In this document: positions 16,581 to 25,422 of the stretch, one piece after another
How the letters are laid out: each line of letters begins with the position of its first letter
Numbering within the stretch: the stretch's first letter is position 1
Assembly (NCBI RefSeq): GCF_018917965.1
Contig: NZ_JAHLPP010000002.1
Coordinates: 1 to 64,000, forward strand
Length of the DNA: 64,000 nt
Source of the DNA: Pseudoflavonifractor sp. MSJ-37
GTDB lineage: Bacteria > Bacillota > Clostridia > Oscillospirales > Oscillospiraceae
Reading direction: 5' to 3'
Position numbers and translations under genes: made by a program
The notes under the pieces: model-generated
What the model saw: only the letters and a program-made list of their open reading frames with translations
Told to the model about the DNA's origin: nothing
Database searches by the model: none

Positions 16581-17654
16581 TTACTTGGAGCACTCCTCGA
16601 TCAGAGCCATAGCATCCTCGTAGCTGATGTTGGTCCATTCGGTAGCAAACTCCTGCTTCCAGAACTCCTCGCTGGCGGTCTTGAAGGAATCCAGGTCCAG
16701 ATCAGTGACCAGCTCGGCACCGGCATCCTGATAGGCCTTCAGCCACTCAGCCTCTTCGTCAGCGATCAGAGGAGCACACTGATCCATGGCATCCTCGCCG
16801 GCCTTTCGGATGGCGTCCTGATAGTTCTGGGGCAGGGACTCGAACAGGCTGTTGCTCATGAAGATGCCACTGGCCTCCACCGCATGGTCAGTGGGGATGA
16901 CATACTTGGCGATCTCAGGGATATTCAGCTTGCCAGACTCGGACAGGGGGTTCTCACAGGAGGAGACCACGCCGGTCTGGATCGAGGTATACAGTTCGCC
17001 CAGAGGGATGGTGACGGTGGTGCAGCCCAGAGCCTGCCAAGCGGCGTTCCACATGGCGTTGGAGTTCATGCGCAGCTTCAGGTTCTTCACGTCATCGACA
17101 GAGCGGACTTCCTCAGTGGAGACGAGGGTGCGCATGCCGCGGTAGAAGGGGCCGCACAGGTCCAGCACATTGTGGTCGGTGGCCCAGCTGTTGCGGATGT
17201 TCATCCAGTAGTCACTGTTGTAGACGTTGTAATAGGTATCCTCATCAGTGATCAGAAAGGGGGCGATGATCCAGAGGTCCTCGGGGGAGTACGTCCAGAT
17301 AGGAGCACTGCCCGTGCCGCAGAACTCAAGCTCACCGGAGGAGACCTGTGCCAGAGCGTCATCCTCGCTGGCAACTGTTCCGTCGGGGAAGACATTGATG
17401 GTCACGGCTCCATCCGTGTATTCATTCGCCAGCTCGGCGAACTTCTGATACATCTCGACCACAACGGAGCCAGTAGCGTAAGTCGTGGAGAAGCTCCAGT
17501 TGTACTTCTCATCGAAGCTGCCGCCCTCAGCAGTGCTGGTGTTCTCGGCAGCAGGGGTATCCGTAGACTTTGCGCCAGACTCAGAGCCGCCGCAGGCGGT
17601 CAGGCTGAATCCCATAGCCAGAGCCAGAGTCAGAGACAGGATCTTCTTTTTCAT
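16581..17654 (-). CDS. dctP: TRAP transporter solute-binding lipoprotein (DctP)
   Basis: 357 aa. Lipoprotein signal ending SLTACGG (Cys near 21), a Ser/Thr/Ala linker, then the DctP fold. The conserved substrate region LKLRMNSNAMWNAAWQALGCTTVTIPLGELYTSIQTGVV contains the expected Arg (in LKLRMN) that salt-bridges the carboxylate of the ligand. Extracytoplasmic binding protein of the DctPQM system; ligand not predictable. First structural gene after the GntR regulator. Confidence 0.94.
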   Translation of the reverse strand: MKKKILSLTLALAMGFSLTACGGSESGAKSTDTPAAENTSTAEGGSFDEKYNWSFSTTYATGSVVVEMYQKFAELANEYTDGAVTINVFPDGTVASEDDALAQVSSGELEFCGTGSAPIWTYSPEDLWIIAPFLITDEDTYYNVYNSDYWMNIRNSWATDHNVLDLCGPFYRGMRTLVSTEEVRSVDDVKNLKLRMNSNAMWNAAWQALGCTTVTIPLGELYTSIQTGVVSSCENPLSESGKLNIPEIAKYVIPTDHAVEASGIFMSNSLFESLPQNYQDAIRKAGEDAMDQCAPLIADEEAEWLKAYQDAGAELVTDLDLDSFKTASEEFWKQEFATEWTNISYEDAMALIEECSK

Positions 17655-17708
17655 ACCTTTTTTCTCCTTTTTACTTTTACTGTGATCTATCTTCGGACCG
17701 CGAAACGG

Positions 17709-18413
17709 TTAGAAGTCGAACATCAAAGCACCGTCTGGGGCGTGCTTGTCCTTTCCCACATCCAAAATATGTGCGCTCATCAGCGCACCGGCAAGACGAA
17801 CGTCATGCTGTTCGATCGCATCGATGATCTTGCGGTGGTCCTCCTGCCGGATGATGCCGACTCGGTCGATCTCATCTACGATAGATTGCTTCAGGATCCC
17901 ATTCAGGATCTCATAGGATCGAACGATCATGTCGTTTCGCGTTATCTGGCCGATCATCGTGTGGAATTCTACATCCAAAGCCGCATAGTCATCTGCCGTG
18001 GTCTTTTCGATCATATGGAGATGGTTCTCCCGCAGCATAGCGATATCTTCAGCGGTCGCTCGTTTGGCCGCCATCTGCACGGCGTAGATCTCCAGCATTT
18101 CTCGAAACTCGATCACATCCTGCCAGGCCTTTGCTCCAATGGGCTTGGCAACTGGAAGCATATCCAAGCAATTCTGCGGAGCCAGGGCTTTTACGCAGGA
18201 ACCATAACCGGCCCTAGTCTCAATGAGGCCCAAGGCATTCAGCTTTTGAAGTACCTGCCGCACGGTAGCATGGCTGACGCCCATGGATAAACACAGCTCA
18301 CGCTCCGACGGGATCTTTTCTCCCACGGCCCAATTACCGTTCTCGATCATGGACCGCAGCTGTTCGAATGCCTGATCGCCGACTTTCGTACGTTTTACCC
18401 GCTTCAGTTCCAT
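17709..18413 (-). CDS. GntR/FadR-family transcriptional regulator
   Basis: 234 aa. N-terminal winged helix (about 8-75: QAFEQLRSMIENGNWAVGEKIPSERELCLSMGVSHATVRQVLQKL) and C-terminal FCD ligand domain (DVIEFREMLEIYAVQMAAKRA ... EFHTMIGQITRN). FCD regulators bind small carboxylates, which fits control of the adjacent TRAP operon 54 bp downstream. The promoter region ahead of the gene is tandemly duplicated. Confidence 0.9.
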   Translation of the reverse strand: MELKRVKRTKVGDQAFEQLRSMIENGNWAVGEKIPSERELCLSMGVSHATVRQVLQKLNALGLIETRAGYGSCVKALAPQNCLDMLPVAKPIGAKAWQDVIEFREMLEIYAVQMAAKRATAEDIAMLRENHLHMIEKTTADDYAALDVEFHTMIGQITRNDMIVRSYEILNGILKQSIVDEIDRVGIIRQEDHRKIIDAIEQHDVRLAGALMSAHILDVGKDKHAPDGALMFDF

Positions 18414-18431
18414 CGTATGATAGTTCTCCTT

Positions 18432-18901
18432 ATTACAGGATGCTCACACCTAGCACATAACTGCTATCTTTGGTTGAGCCTATTATTCCACATTCATCCT
18501 TGTAATTCAATTCACATTTCCTACACAATATGTTAACATCTTTTGTATATTACGACAAAATCAAAGTACGATGGCCACACGACCTGCACGTTCACCGCAA
18601 AATAGCTCGAGCAAGAACGATCAAATGCGTTCCAGATATGGACAGGAACGTCAAAGACCGGGCGTCATTACAGGATGCTCACACCTAGCACATAACTGCT
18701 GTCTTTGGTTGAGCCTATTATTCCACATTCATCCTTGTAATTCAATTCACATTTCCTACACAATATGTTAACATCTTTTGTATATTACGACAAAATCAAA
18801 GTACGATGGCCACACGGTCTGCACGTTCACCGCAAAATAGCTCGAGCAAGAACGATCAAACGCGTTCCAGATATGGACAGGAACGTCAAAGACCGGGCGT
18901 C
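18432..18901. repeat. Tandem direct duplication, 2 x 235 bp
   Basis: 18432-18666 and 18667-18901 align without gaps and differ at only four positions. Each copy carries the same promoter, the palindrome ATGTTAACAT (18530-18539) and the inverted repeat TTTTGT-8-ACAAAA (18541-18560). The duplication ends inside the first arm of the terminator hairpin at 18891. It fills most of the 553-bp gap 18414-18966. Confidence 0.97.
18482..18510 (-). promoter_or_regulatory. Promoter of gntR (duplicated at 18717-18745)
   Basis: Minus-strand TTGAAT (18510-18505), 17 bp, AATAAT (18487-18482), 69 bp before the GntR start. The identical promoter in the second copy at 18717-18745 would read through the first. 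The palindromes upstream of each -35 are possible operators. Confidence 0.65.
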
Positions 18902-18941
18902 TATCTCTCCATCCTGAGATAGAGATAGACGCCCGGTCTTA
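18891..18941 (-). terminator. Terminator of the sodium symporter gene
   Basis: A 17-bp perfect stem GACCGGGCGTCTATCTC / GAGATAGACGCCCGGTC (18891-18907 with 18922-18938). On the minus strand it is followed by TTTGACG, a weak U-run. It is related in sequence to the hairpin at 14377-14412. Confidence 0.65.
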
Positions 18942-18966
18942 TCCATTCTGTTATCGGTCGTCAGCT

Positions 18967-20361
18967 TCAGCCCTTGGGGGCGAACTTGTCCCAGTAGCCC
19001 ACCACGAAGATGATCAGCACGATCACCGGCAGGACATAGGTGAAGTACCGCCGCAGCCTGGCGGGGAACCGGAAGCCCTCGCCCTGGTCGACCTCGGCCA
19101 CGAAGTTCTCATAGCCCCAGCCCGCCTTGCCGGGCAGACAGCAGAAGAGCAGGTAGACCACAGAGCCCAGAGGCAGCAGGTTGTTGCTGACCAGGAAGTC
19201 CTCGAAGTCCATGATGCCCATGCCCAGGATCTTCACGCCGCTCCACACGTTCCCGCCCAGCAGACAGGGCAGGCTCAGCAGCAAGATCAGGATCAGGTTG
19301 GCCAGGACCGCCTTCTTCCGGGAGATCCCCCACCGGTCCATCCAGCAGGCCAGGATGTTCTCGAACACCGCCGTCACCGTGGACAGGGCGGCACAGAACA
19401 GGAACGCGAAGAACATGGCGCCCCAGACGCGTCCGCCCGGCATGGCGTCGAACACGTTGGGCAGGGTGATGAAGATCAGCGTGGGGCCCGCATCGGGCTG
19501 GACCCCGAAGGCGAAGGCGGAGGGAAAGATGATCAGGCCCGCCACGAAGGCCACCGCCGTGTCCAGCAGGCCCACGTTCACCGCCTCGCCGAAGAGGCGG
19601 TGGTCCTTGCCGATGTAGCTGCCGAAGATAGCCATGGCGCCGATGCCCAGGCTCAGAGTGAAGAAGGCCTGTCCCATGGCGTCGTAGATCGCCCGGCCCA
19701 GCCGGAAGCTGCCTGCTCCATCGTAGAGCAAATTGTGGAAGTTGGGCACCAGGTAGAACTCCAGGCCCGCCGCCGCGCCGGGCAGGGTCACGGCCCGGAC
19801 CGCCAGCACCACCAGCAGGGCCAGCAGACAGAGCATCATGATCTTGTTGATCTTCTCTACGCCGTTCTGGAGCCCGCGGGAGCAGATCAGCATGCCCAGG
19901 CACACCACGATGCCCATGAAGAGCACCTGGATGCCCACATCCCCCTGCATGGAGGAGAACGCCTCACTGACGGCGGCTGGATCCACGTTCTGGAACTGCC
20001 CCGCCGCCATCTTGAAGAAGTACAGCAGGAGCCAGCCGGCGATGGTGGTATAGAACATCATCAGCAGGTAGTTGCCCGCCATGCCGAACCAGCCGTACCA
20101 GTGCCACTTGCTCCCCTTGGGCTCCAGCTGCTGGAAGGACACCATGATGCTCTTCCGGCTGGCCCGGCCCACGGCGAACTCCATGGACATGATGGGCAGA
20201 CCCATGATCACCAGGAACACCAGATAGATCAGCACGAAGGCCGCGCCGCCGTACTGCCCCACGATATAGGGGAAGCGCCAGACGTTGCCCAGTCCGATCG
20301 CGCACCCGGCGGAGATGAGTACGAAGCCCAGCCGGGACGCAAAAGTCTCTCTCTCTTTCAC
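18967..20361 (-). CDS. Neurotransmitter:sodium symporter family transporter
   Basis: 464 aa, about 11-12 membrane helices. The N-terminal GCAIGLGNVWRFPYIVGQYGGAAF motif (GNVWRFPY at 25-32) lines the sodium and substrate sites in LeuT-type transporters. It probably imports an amino acid with sodium; the ligand is not clear. The start is GTG at 20361, with AAGGAGG lying across the stop of the DUF6514 gene, so translation is coupled. It ends in its own terminator. Confidence 0.92.
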   Translation of the reverse strand: MKERETFASRLGFVLISAGCAIGLGNVWRFPYIVGQYGGAAFVLIYLVFLVIMGLPIMSMEFAVGRASRKSIMVSFQQLEPKGSKWHWYGWFGMAGNYLLMMFYTTIAGWLLLYFFKMAAGQFQNVDPAAVSEAFSSMQGDVGIQVLFMGIVVCLGMLICSRGLQNGVEKINKIMMLCLLALLVVLAVRAVTLPGAAAGLEFYLVPNFHNLLYDGAGSFRLGRAIYDAMGQAFFTLSLGIGAMAIFGSYIGKDHRLFGEAVNVGLLDTAVAFVAGLIIFPSAFAFGVQPDAGPTLIFITLPNVFDAMPGGRVWGAMFFAFLFCAALSTVTAVFENILACWMDRWGISRKKAVLANLILILLLSLPCLLGGNVWSGVKILGMGIMDFEDFLVSNNLLPLGSVVYLLFCCLPGKAGWGYENFVAEVDQGEGFRFPARLRRYFTYVLPVIVLIIFVVGYWDKFAPKG

Positions 20362-20366
20362 GTTTC

Positions 20367-20756
20367 TCAGGGACCTCCTTCGATCTGTTGATAGACCAGA
20401 TCATTGTAACGGTTTTCCTCTCCCCTGTCAATGTTCCGCCGCTGAACGACGGATGGTCCCGCTCCCCGCGACAGGTCCCCGTCCAGCCGGTGCGGTACCG
20501 CGTCCCGGAGGCCGTCCGGACCGGTCCCGGCGGCCATCAGCGCCTCCACCAGTTCCTCGATCCGGTCGGGCCGGACCGTGAGGCCCGGCGCCGCCGCCCC
20601 GGTCCCCCGCGCCGGCTCTGTCACCTGGACGCCGTAGCCCTCGCAGAGGATCCCGCCGCCCACGTCCACAGCTCCGATCAGCAGATCGTACCGAAAGGTC
20701 CGTTCCGCTCCCGTCTCATCCCGGACCGTGACTTGACCCACATACATGGTCCTCAT
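20367..20756 (-). CDS. Small protein resembling DUF6514
   Basis: 129 aa. A short beta-rich N-terminal half (MYVGQVTVRDETGAERTFRYDLLIG) is followed by RPDRIEELVEALMAAGTGPDGLRDAVPHRLDGDL, similar in layout to the DUF6514 C-terminal helices. The start ATG at 20756 has GGGAGG 7 nt upstream; the frame is open 11 codons more. It lies 5 bp ahead of the sodium symporter, so the two are co-transcribed. Function unknown; the family assignment is from memory only. Confidence 0.6.
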   Translation of the reverse strand: MRTMYVGQVTVRDETGAERTFRYDLLIGAVDVGGGILCEGYGVQVTEPARGTGAAAPGLTVRPDRIEELVEALMAAGTGPDGLRDAVPHRLDGDLSRGAGPSVVQRRNIDRGEENRYNDLVYQQIEGGP

Positions 20757-20780
20757 CCCACCGCCTCCCTCCCGATCGCT

Positions 20781-20816
20781 AAATACCATTATATGGTATT
20801 TTTAGCCAGATGGGAA
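20781..20816 (-). promoter_or_regulatory. Promoter buried in a perfect palindrome (DUF6514-symporter operon)
   Basis: AAATACCAT-3-ATGGTATTT (20781-20801) is a perfect inverted repeat. On the minus strand its centre reads TATAAT (20793-20788), with TTCCCA (20816-20811) 17 bp upstream as -35. A repressor on the palindrome would cover the -10. Confidence 0.6.
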
Positions 20817-20881
20817 GCCAGCACGATCCGCAAGTTCCGGCAAATCGCCACCAGACCCGCCCCGCTTCGCCGGAAGTCCTC

Positions 20882-20910
20882 TTGTGGAATGCTCCTCCAC
20901 ACGTTATAAT
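20882..20910 (+). promoter_or_regulatory. Promoter of the DUF4234-DUF2752 pair
   Basis: TTGTGG (20882-20887), 17 bp, TATAAT (20905-20910), 40 bp before the DUF4234 start. Confidence 0.6.
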
Positions 20911-20949
20911 AGGGATACCGAATCTATTCTGTCAAAGGAGCTGATCTCT

Positions 20950-21291
20950 ATGAAACAGCGCAGCATCCCTCTCTGCATCGTGTTCTCCATCATCACCTGC
21001 GGCATCTACGGCATCTACTGGTTCATCTGCGTCACGGAGGAGGCCCGGGTGGTCTCCGACCGGTTCCAGACCACTGGAGGCATGGCCTTCCTGTTCAGTC
21101 TGATCACCTGCGGCATCTACGGCTTCTACTGGGCCTACAAGATGGGCGAGGCCATGGAGGACGCCCGGGCCCAGCACGGCGAGCCCAGCGGCTCCCTGCC
21201 CATCCTGTTCCTCCTGCTGAACATCTTCGGCCTGTCCATCGTCACGCTGGCTCTGATCCAGAACGAGCTGAACAAGTACGAGATCGCGTGA
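20950..21291 (+). CDS. DUF4234 family small membrane protein
   Basis: 113 aa with three membrane helices and the repeated signature ITCGIYGIYWFICVTEE / ITCGIYGFYWAYKMGE, the hallmark of DUF4234. The start ATG at 20950 has AAAGGAG 9 nt upstream. Function unknown; many members sit near transport or envelope genes. One base separates it from the DUF2752 gene. Confidence 0.85.
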   Translation: MKQRSIPLCIVFSIITCGIYGIYWFICVTEEARVVSDRFQTTGGMAFLFSLITCGIYGFYWAYKMGEAMEDARAQHGEPSGSLPILFLLLNIFGLSIVTLALIQNELNKYEIA

Positions 21292-21292
21292 T

Positions 21293-21670
21293 ATGGCGGT
21301 CCGTCTCCGCCGCCTGATCCTCCGGGCCGCCCTCCTGCTGGGGGGCGGCCTGGTCTATGCGGCCTTCTGTATCGAGACCGGACGGGCGGTGCCCTGCCTG
21401 TTCCGGCGGATCACCGGTCTGCGCTGTCCCGGGTGCGGCGTCACCCGGATGTGTCTGGCCCTCCTGAGGGGAGACCTGGCCGCCGCCTGGGCAGCCTCGC
21501 CGGGCCTGCTCCTGCTCTCTCCTTTTCTCGGCCTTCTCCTGCTGGATCTGGCCGTCCGGTACGTCCGCACCGGACAGCGGCTCCCCGGCCCCGTGGAGCG
21601 GGCCGGCATCTGGTGTGCCGTGGCCTGGCTGGTCCTCTATGGCGTGATACGGAACCTCGCCGGCTTCTGA
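21293..21670 (+). CDS. DUF2752 family membrane protein
   Basis: 125 aa with about three membrane segments and the family motif GLRCPGCGVTRMCLALLRGD. Function unknown. Translationally coupled to the DUF4234 gene and closed by a bidirectional terminator. Confidence 0.88.
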   Translation: MAVRLRRLILRAALLLGGGLVYAAFCIETGRAVPCLFRRITGLRCPGCGVTRMCLALLRGDLAAAWAASPGLLLLSPFLGLLLLDLAVRYVRTGQRLPGPVERAGIWCAVAWLVLYGVIRNLAGF

Positions 21671-21696
21671 ACGGCAGGCATCAGATATCTGTATGC

Positions 21697-21734
21697 AAAA
21701 AGGCATCGGCCCCGGCTGGGGTCGATGCCTTTTT
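21697..21734. terminator. Bidirectional terminator between DUF2752 and lepB
   Basis: AAAAAGGCATCG / CGATGCCTTTTT, with a U-run on both strands. It ends the DUF2752 gene (plus) and can serve lepB (minus), whose stop is 136 bp away. Confidence 0.88.
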
Positions 21735-21869
21735 CTTCGTTCAGAGCGATCTCAAAAAGAACTGGTCCATGGTACCACGGACCACGGCGACGGGGCGGTC
21801 CATAGCCCGGCCCGGTCGTCCAGATACGGCTTCTGCGTCTCGCCGGATCGTCCGGCCGTCCAGCATCGC

Positions 21870-22439
21870 TCAGCCCTCGCTGGGGATGAGGCCCATGTCG
21901 GTGAAGGGGAAGATCACCAGCTCGGCCTTGCCCAGCACATAGCGCACGTCCACGGTGCCCAGATCCGGGTTGCGGCTGTCATTGGACACGTTCCGGTTGT
22001 CGCCCATGACGAAGATCTCGCCCTCGGGCACGGTGATCGTGTCGATGGTCTGCCACATCTGCTGTTCCATGGGCTCCAGGATATAGTCCTGGGGGAGCTC
22101 CTGCCCGTCCACGGTGACAGTTCCTTCCTCATAGTCGATCTGCACGGTCTGGCCGCCCACGGCGATGACCCGCTTCACGATCGGGCCGGTGATGTTCTCG
22201 AACTCCTTGGTGAGCACCACCACGTCCCCCTGTCTGGGCGTGTAGCCCAGGCTCCGGACCACCATCATGTCCCCGTTCCAGAGGGTGGGCTCCATGGAGG
22301 AGCCGTCCACCGGGGTCAGGCGGCCCAGGAAGGTGAACACCAGCACGATGCCCACGATGACCGGCGCGATGGCCTGGAGCCAGCCATACAGCTCCCTCCC
22401 CAGGCTCTGGTCCTGCTTCGTCTCCTGCCGCTCTTCCAT
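21870..22439 (-). CDS. lepB: Signal peptidase I
   Basis: 189 aa, the short Gram-positive type with one N-terminal membrane anchor (about 22-40). Box B VDGSSMEPTL holds the nucleophilic Ser (about 48), box D GPIVKRVIAVGG the general-base Lys (about 89), box E GDNRNVSNDSR is intact. It cleaves signal peptides on the outer membrane face. It lies 64 bp downstream of rny on the same strand. Confidence 0.95.
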   Translation of the reverse strand: MEERQETKQDQSLGRELYGWLQAIAPVIVGIVLVFTFLGRLTPVDGSSMEPTLWNGDMMVVRSLGYTPRQGDVVVLTKEFENITGPIVKRVIAVGGQTVQIDYEEGTVTVDGQELPQDYILEPMEQQMWQTIDTITVPEGEIFVMGDNRNVSNDSRNPDLGTVDVRYVLGKAELVIFPFTDMGLIPSEG

Positions 22440-22503
22440 CGGCTCGTTCCTCCCTTCGTTGGAACAGAGGCCCCGGCGTCACCGCCGGGGCCTCCGCAGT
22501 TGG

Positions 22504-24051
22504 TCACTTCGCGTATTCGACGACCTTGGTCTCCCGGATCATATTGACCTTGATCTGACCGGGGTATTCCAGCTCGTCCTCGATCTTCTTGGCGATGTCC
22601 CGGGCCAGCAGGACCATCTGGTCCTCGGAGACCTGCTCCGGCTTGACCATGATGCGGACCTCGCGGCCCGCCTGGATGGCAAAGGACTTCTCCACACCGG
22701 GGAAGGAAGAGGTGACCTCCTCCAGCTTCTCCAGGCGCTTGATGTAGTTCTCCAGGTTCTCGCGCCGGGCCCCGGGGCGGGCAGCGGAGATCGCGTCGGC
22801 CGCCTGGACCAGGCAGGCCACGATGGTCTTGGGCTCCACATCGTTGTGGTGGGCCTCGATGGCGTGGATGATATTGTCGTTCTCCCGGTACTTCCGGGCC
22901 AGCTCCACACCGATCTGCACATGGGAGCCCTCCACCTCATGGTCGATGGACTTGCCCAGGTCGTGGAGCAGACCGGCCCGCTTGGCCTCGGCCACGTTGG
23001 CGCCGATCTCGGCGGCCAGAAGGCCCGCCAGATGGGAGACCTCGATGGAGTGGCTGAGCACGTTCTGGCCGTAGCTGGTGCGGTATTTCATGCGGCCCAG
23101 CAGCTTGATGAGCTCGGGGTGCAGACCGTGGACGTTGGTCTCGAACACGGCGCGTTCGCCCTCGCTCTTGATGGTGGCGTCCACCTCCCGCTTGGCCTTC
23201 TCCACCATCTCCTCGATGCGGGTGGGATGGATGCGGCCGTCCTGGATCAGCTTCTCCAGAGCGATGCGGGCGATCTCCCGGCGGACCGGGTCGAAACAGG
23301 AGACGGTGATCGCCTCCGGGGTGTCGTCGATGATCAGGTCCACGCCGGTAAGGGTCTCCAGCGTGCGGATGTTGCGGCCCTCACGGCCGATGATGCGTCC
23401 CTTCATCTCATCATTGGGCAGGGGGACCACAGAGACGGTGGCTTCCGCCACATGGTCGGCGGCGCACCGCTGGATGGCCAGGGACAGGATCTCCTTGGCC
23501 TTGGTATCGGCCTCTTCCTTGCAGCGGCTCTCGATCTCCTTGACCTTCATGGCCGCCTCATGAGTCACATCGTCCTCGATCTGATGGAGCAGGTAGGCCT
23601 TGGCCTCTTCAGCGGTGAGGCCGGAGATCCGCTCCAGCACCTCCACCTGAGCCTTCTTGACCGTCTCCACCTCGTTCCGGGCCTTGTCCAGCTCGGAGAT
23701 CTTGTTCTGGAGGGTCTCTTCCTTCTTCTCCATGTTCTCGATCTTCCGGTCCAGGTTCTCTTCCTTCTGCTGGAACCGGCGCTCCTGCTTCTGCAGGTCG
23801 GCCCGCTGTTCCTTCTGCTCCCGCTCGAAGTCGTTGCGTGCCTTCAGGATCTCCTCCTTGGCCTCGACCAGGGCCTCGCGCTTTTTGGACTCGGCGCTCT
23901 TGATGGCCTCGTTCATGATGCGCTTCGCCTCATCCTCGGCACTGGAGATCTCCTTCTCCGCCACTTTCCTGCGCCACTGGACGCCGGCGGGGAACGCGAT
24001 AACAGCCGTGATCACGATCGCGACCAGGGCTGTGATGATGATCTGCGTCAA
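22504..24051 (-). CDS. rny: Ribonuclease Y
   Basis: 515 aa, standard length. Membrane anchor (about 5-22), long coiled coil (30-150), KH domain ([26 protein letters not shown]) and HD domain with [17 protein letters not shown] and EAHHNDVEP. It starts bulk mRNA decay by endonucleolytic cuts at the membrane. The start is TTG at 24051 (GGAGG 12 nt upstream, rather far). It has a near-consensus promoter and a leader of about 140 nt. A GC hairpin lies after the stop (about 22468-22495) before lepB. Confidence 0.96.
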   Translation of the reverse strand: MTQIIITALVAIVITAVIAFPAGVQWRRKVAEKEISSAEDEAKRIMNEAIKSAESKKREALVEAKEEILKARNDFEREQKEQRADLQKQERRFQQKEENLDRKIENMEKKEETLQNKISELDKARNEVETVKKAQVEVLERISGLTAEEAKAYLLHQIEDDVTHEAAMKVKEIESRCKEEADTKAKEILSLAIQRCAADHVAEATVSVVPLPNDEMKGRIIGREGRNIRTLETLTGVDLIIDDTPEAITVSCFDPVRREIARIALEKLIQDGRIHPTRIEEMVEKAKREVDATIKSEGERAVFETNVHGLHPELIKLLGRMKYRTSYGQNVLSHSIEVSHLAGLLAAEIGANVAEAKRAGLLHDLGKSIDHEVEGSHVQIGVELARKYRENDNIIHAIEAHHNDVEPKTIVACLVQAADAISAARPGARRENLENYIKRLEKLEEVTSSFPGVEKSFAIQAGREVRIMVKPEQVSEDQMVLLARDIAKKIEDELEYPGQIKVNMIRETKVVEYAK

Positions 24052-24199
24052 AGCTCGATCACACCTCCGTTTTCTACTTTTTTCTTCTTTTTGTCGAACT
24101 CGCTGTTATGATGTGCGGCAGTCCGGGGCCGGGTCTGTCCGGTCTGCACAAAATTCAAGAAACTTCCCCATCGGTCTCTTAAAATATTACACCAAATCT

Positions 24200-24228
24200 A
24201 TTTTAGAGCCAAGCGCCCGCTCTGTCAA
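24200..24228 (-). promoter_or_regulatory. Promoter of rny(-lepB)
   Basis: Minus-strand TTGACA (24228-24223), 17 bp, TAAAAT (24205-24200). Together with the yedF promoter it accounts for the 436-bp gap 24052-24487; nothing else is evident there. Confidence 0.85.
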
Positions 24229-24420
24229 GAAATTTTGCCTCCGGCAGACCGGTCCGGTGGGCAATGCCTCTTCGTTTCAGATCCGATATATCCGTGCGTC
24301 CTTTATCACATATCCGGATAAAGTCCCGCCAGTCTCCTCTTTTCTCTTTCCTCCGCAACTTTTGTCCCACCCTCCGGACGGCGGACCGCGCTCGTGCTCC
24401 GGCCCGCCGCCGCGGCCCGG

Positions 24421-24449
24421 TTGACAGGCCCCCGGCGCCCTCCTATAAT
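24421..24449 (+). promoter_or_regulatory. Consensus promoter of yedF
   Basis: Exact TTGACA (24421-24426), 17 bp, exact TATAAT (24444-24449), 38 bp before the yedF start. Predicted to be very strong. Confidence 0.95.
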
Positions 24450-24487
24450 GGGGTCAGGATCATTCGATATCTAAGGAGGTCTTTCCT

Positions 24488-25087
24488 ATGTCCCGTATCA
24501 TCGACGCCAAAGGCAAAGCCTGTCCCATGCCCGTCATGATGGCCAAGGAGGCCATCACCGCCGGCGAGGAGTCCTTCACCGTGCTGGTGGACAACCGCAC
24601 CGCCGTGGGCAATCTCCAGCGTCTGGCCAGCAATCAGGGCTATGACGCCGCCGTCTCCGAGGCCGATGGAGTGTTCTCTCTGGCCTTCACCAAGACCGGC
24701 GCCGCGCCCGCACCTCAGGCGTCCGCCGCCCCGGTCCAGGCCGCCCCCGGCGAGGGCTATGCCATTTTCGTCTCCCGGGACATCGTCGGCTCCGGTGACC
24801 ACGAGCTGGGCACCAACCTGATCCGGATGTTCTTCTACACTCTGGCCCAGTCCGACGATCTGCCCGCCTCCATCCTCTTCATGAACGGCGGCGTCAAGCT
24901 CCCCGCCGGGGACGAGCAGGTGATCGAGCACCTGAAGACCCTGATCGGCAAGGGCGTGGAGGTGCTGGTCTGCGGCACCTGCCTGAACTACTACGGCATC
25001 GCCGATCAGCTGGGCGCCGGCACCGCCAGCAATATGTATGACATCCTCACCAAGATGCAGAAGGCCTCCAAGGTCATCACGGTGTGA
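24488..25087 (+). CDS. yedF: YedF-type sulfurtransferase-like selenium metabolism protein
   Basis: 199 aa. N-terminal TusA-like domain with KACPMPVMMAKEAI (Cys near 12), an Ala/Pro-rich linker (about 76-95), then a DsrE-like domain (AIFVSRDIVGSGDHELGTNLIRMFFYTLAQ) with EVLVCGTCLNYYG. This TusA-DsrE fusion is the YedF architecture, found with selenium-dependent metabolism in many Clostridia. RBS AAGGAGG. It overlaps the DUF3343 gene by 4 bp. No other selenium gene is in view. Confidence 0.88.
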   Translation: MSRIIDAKGKACPMPVMMAKEAITAGEESFTVLVDNRTAVGNLQRLASNQGYDAAVSEADGVFSLAFTKTGAAPAPQASAAPVQAAPGEGYAIFVSRDIVGSGDHELGTNLIRMFFYTLAQSDDLPASILFMNGGVKLPAGDEQVIEHLKTLIGKGVEVLVCGTCLNYYGIADQLGAGTASNMYDILTKMQKASKVITV

Positions 25088-25347
25088 TGGACTACTGCCT
25101 GATCGCCTTCTCCTCTTCCAGCGGAGCCATCCAGGCCCAGCGGGTATTGAAGGGCCATGTGGCCTTCCAGACCATGCCCGTCCTGCGGGAGATCTCCGCC
25201 AGCTGCGGCATCGCTCTGCGCCTCCCGCCGGAGAGTGCGGAGGAGGCCGCCGCCCTCCTGAGCGGATCGGAGCTCCGGCCGGGAGAGTTCACCCTCTACG
25301 CCGTCACCGGGCAGGGTCCCGGTCTGACGGCAGAGCCCATCCAGTGA
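25084..25347 (+). CDS. DUF3343 putative sulfur/selenium carrier
   Basis: 87 aa with the DUF3343 pattern: YCLIAFSSSSGAIQAQRVLK at the start, ISASCGIALRLPPE in the middle. DUF3343 proteins occur next to yedF and are proposed Se/S carriers. It overlaps yedF by 4 bp and precedes a terminator. Confidence 0.85.
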   Translation: MMDYCLIAFSSSSGAIQAQRVLKGHVAFQTMPVLREISASCGIALRLPPESAEEAAALLSGSELRPGEFTLYAVTGQGPGLTAEPIQ

Positions 25348-25364
25348 CAGATGACAGACCAGAT

Positions 25365-25411
25365 GCGCGCGGCCATCCGGGGACGATCCCCGTTGGCCGC
25401 GCGCTCTTTTT
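25365..25411 (+). terminator. Terminator of yedF-DUF3343
   Basis: GCGCGCGGCCA / TGGCCGCGCGC stem, then TCTTTTT, 17 bp after the stop codon. Confidence 0.9.
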
Positions 25412-25422
25412 CGTCAGACCGG

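Noticed and set aside
18530..18539. Rex site at the ATGTTAACAT palindrome
   Set aside because: It lacks the TTGTTAA...TTAACAA arms with the 4-bp spacer; only GTTAAC is shared.
18432..18901. CRISPR-like repeat
   Set aside because: It is one tandem duplication of 235 bp, without short repeats or spacers.
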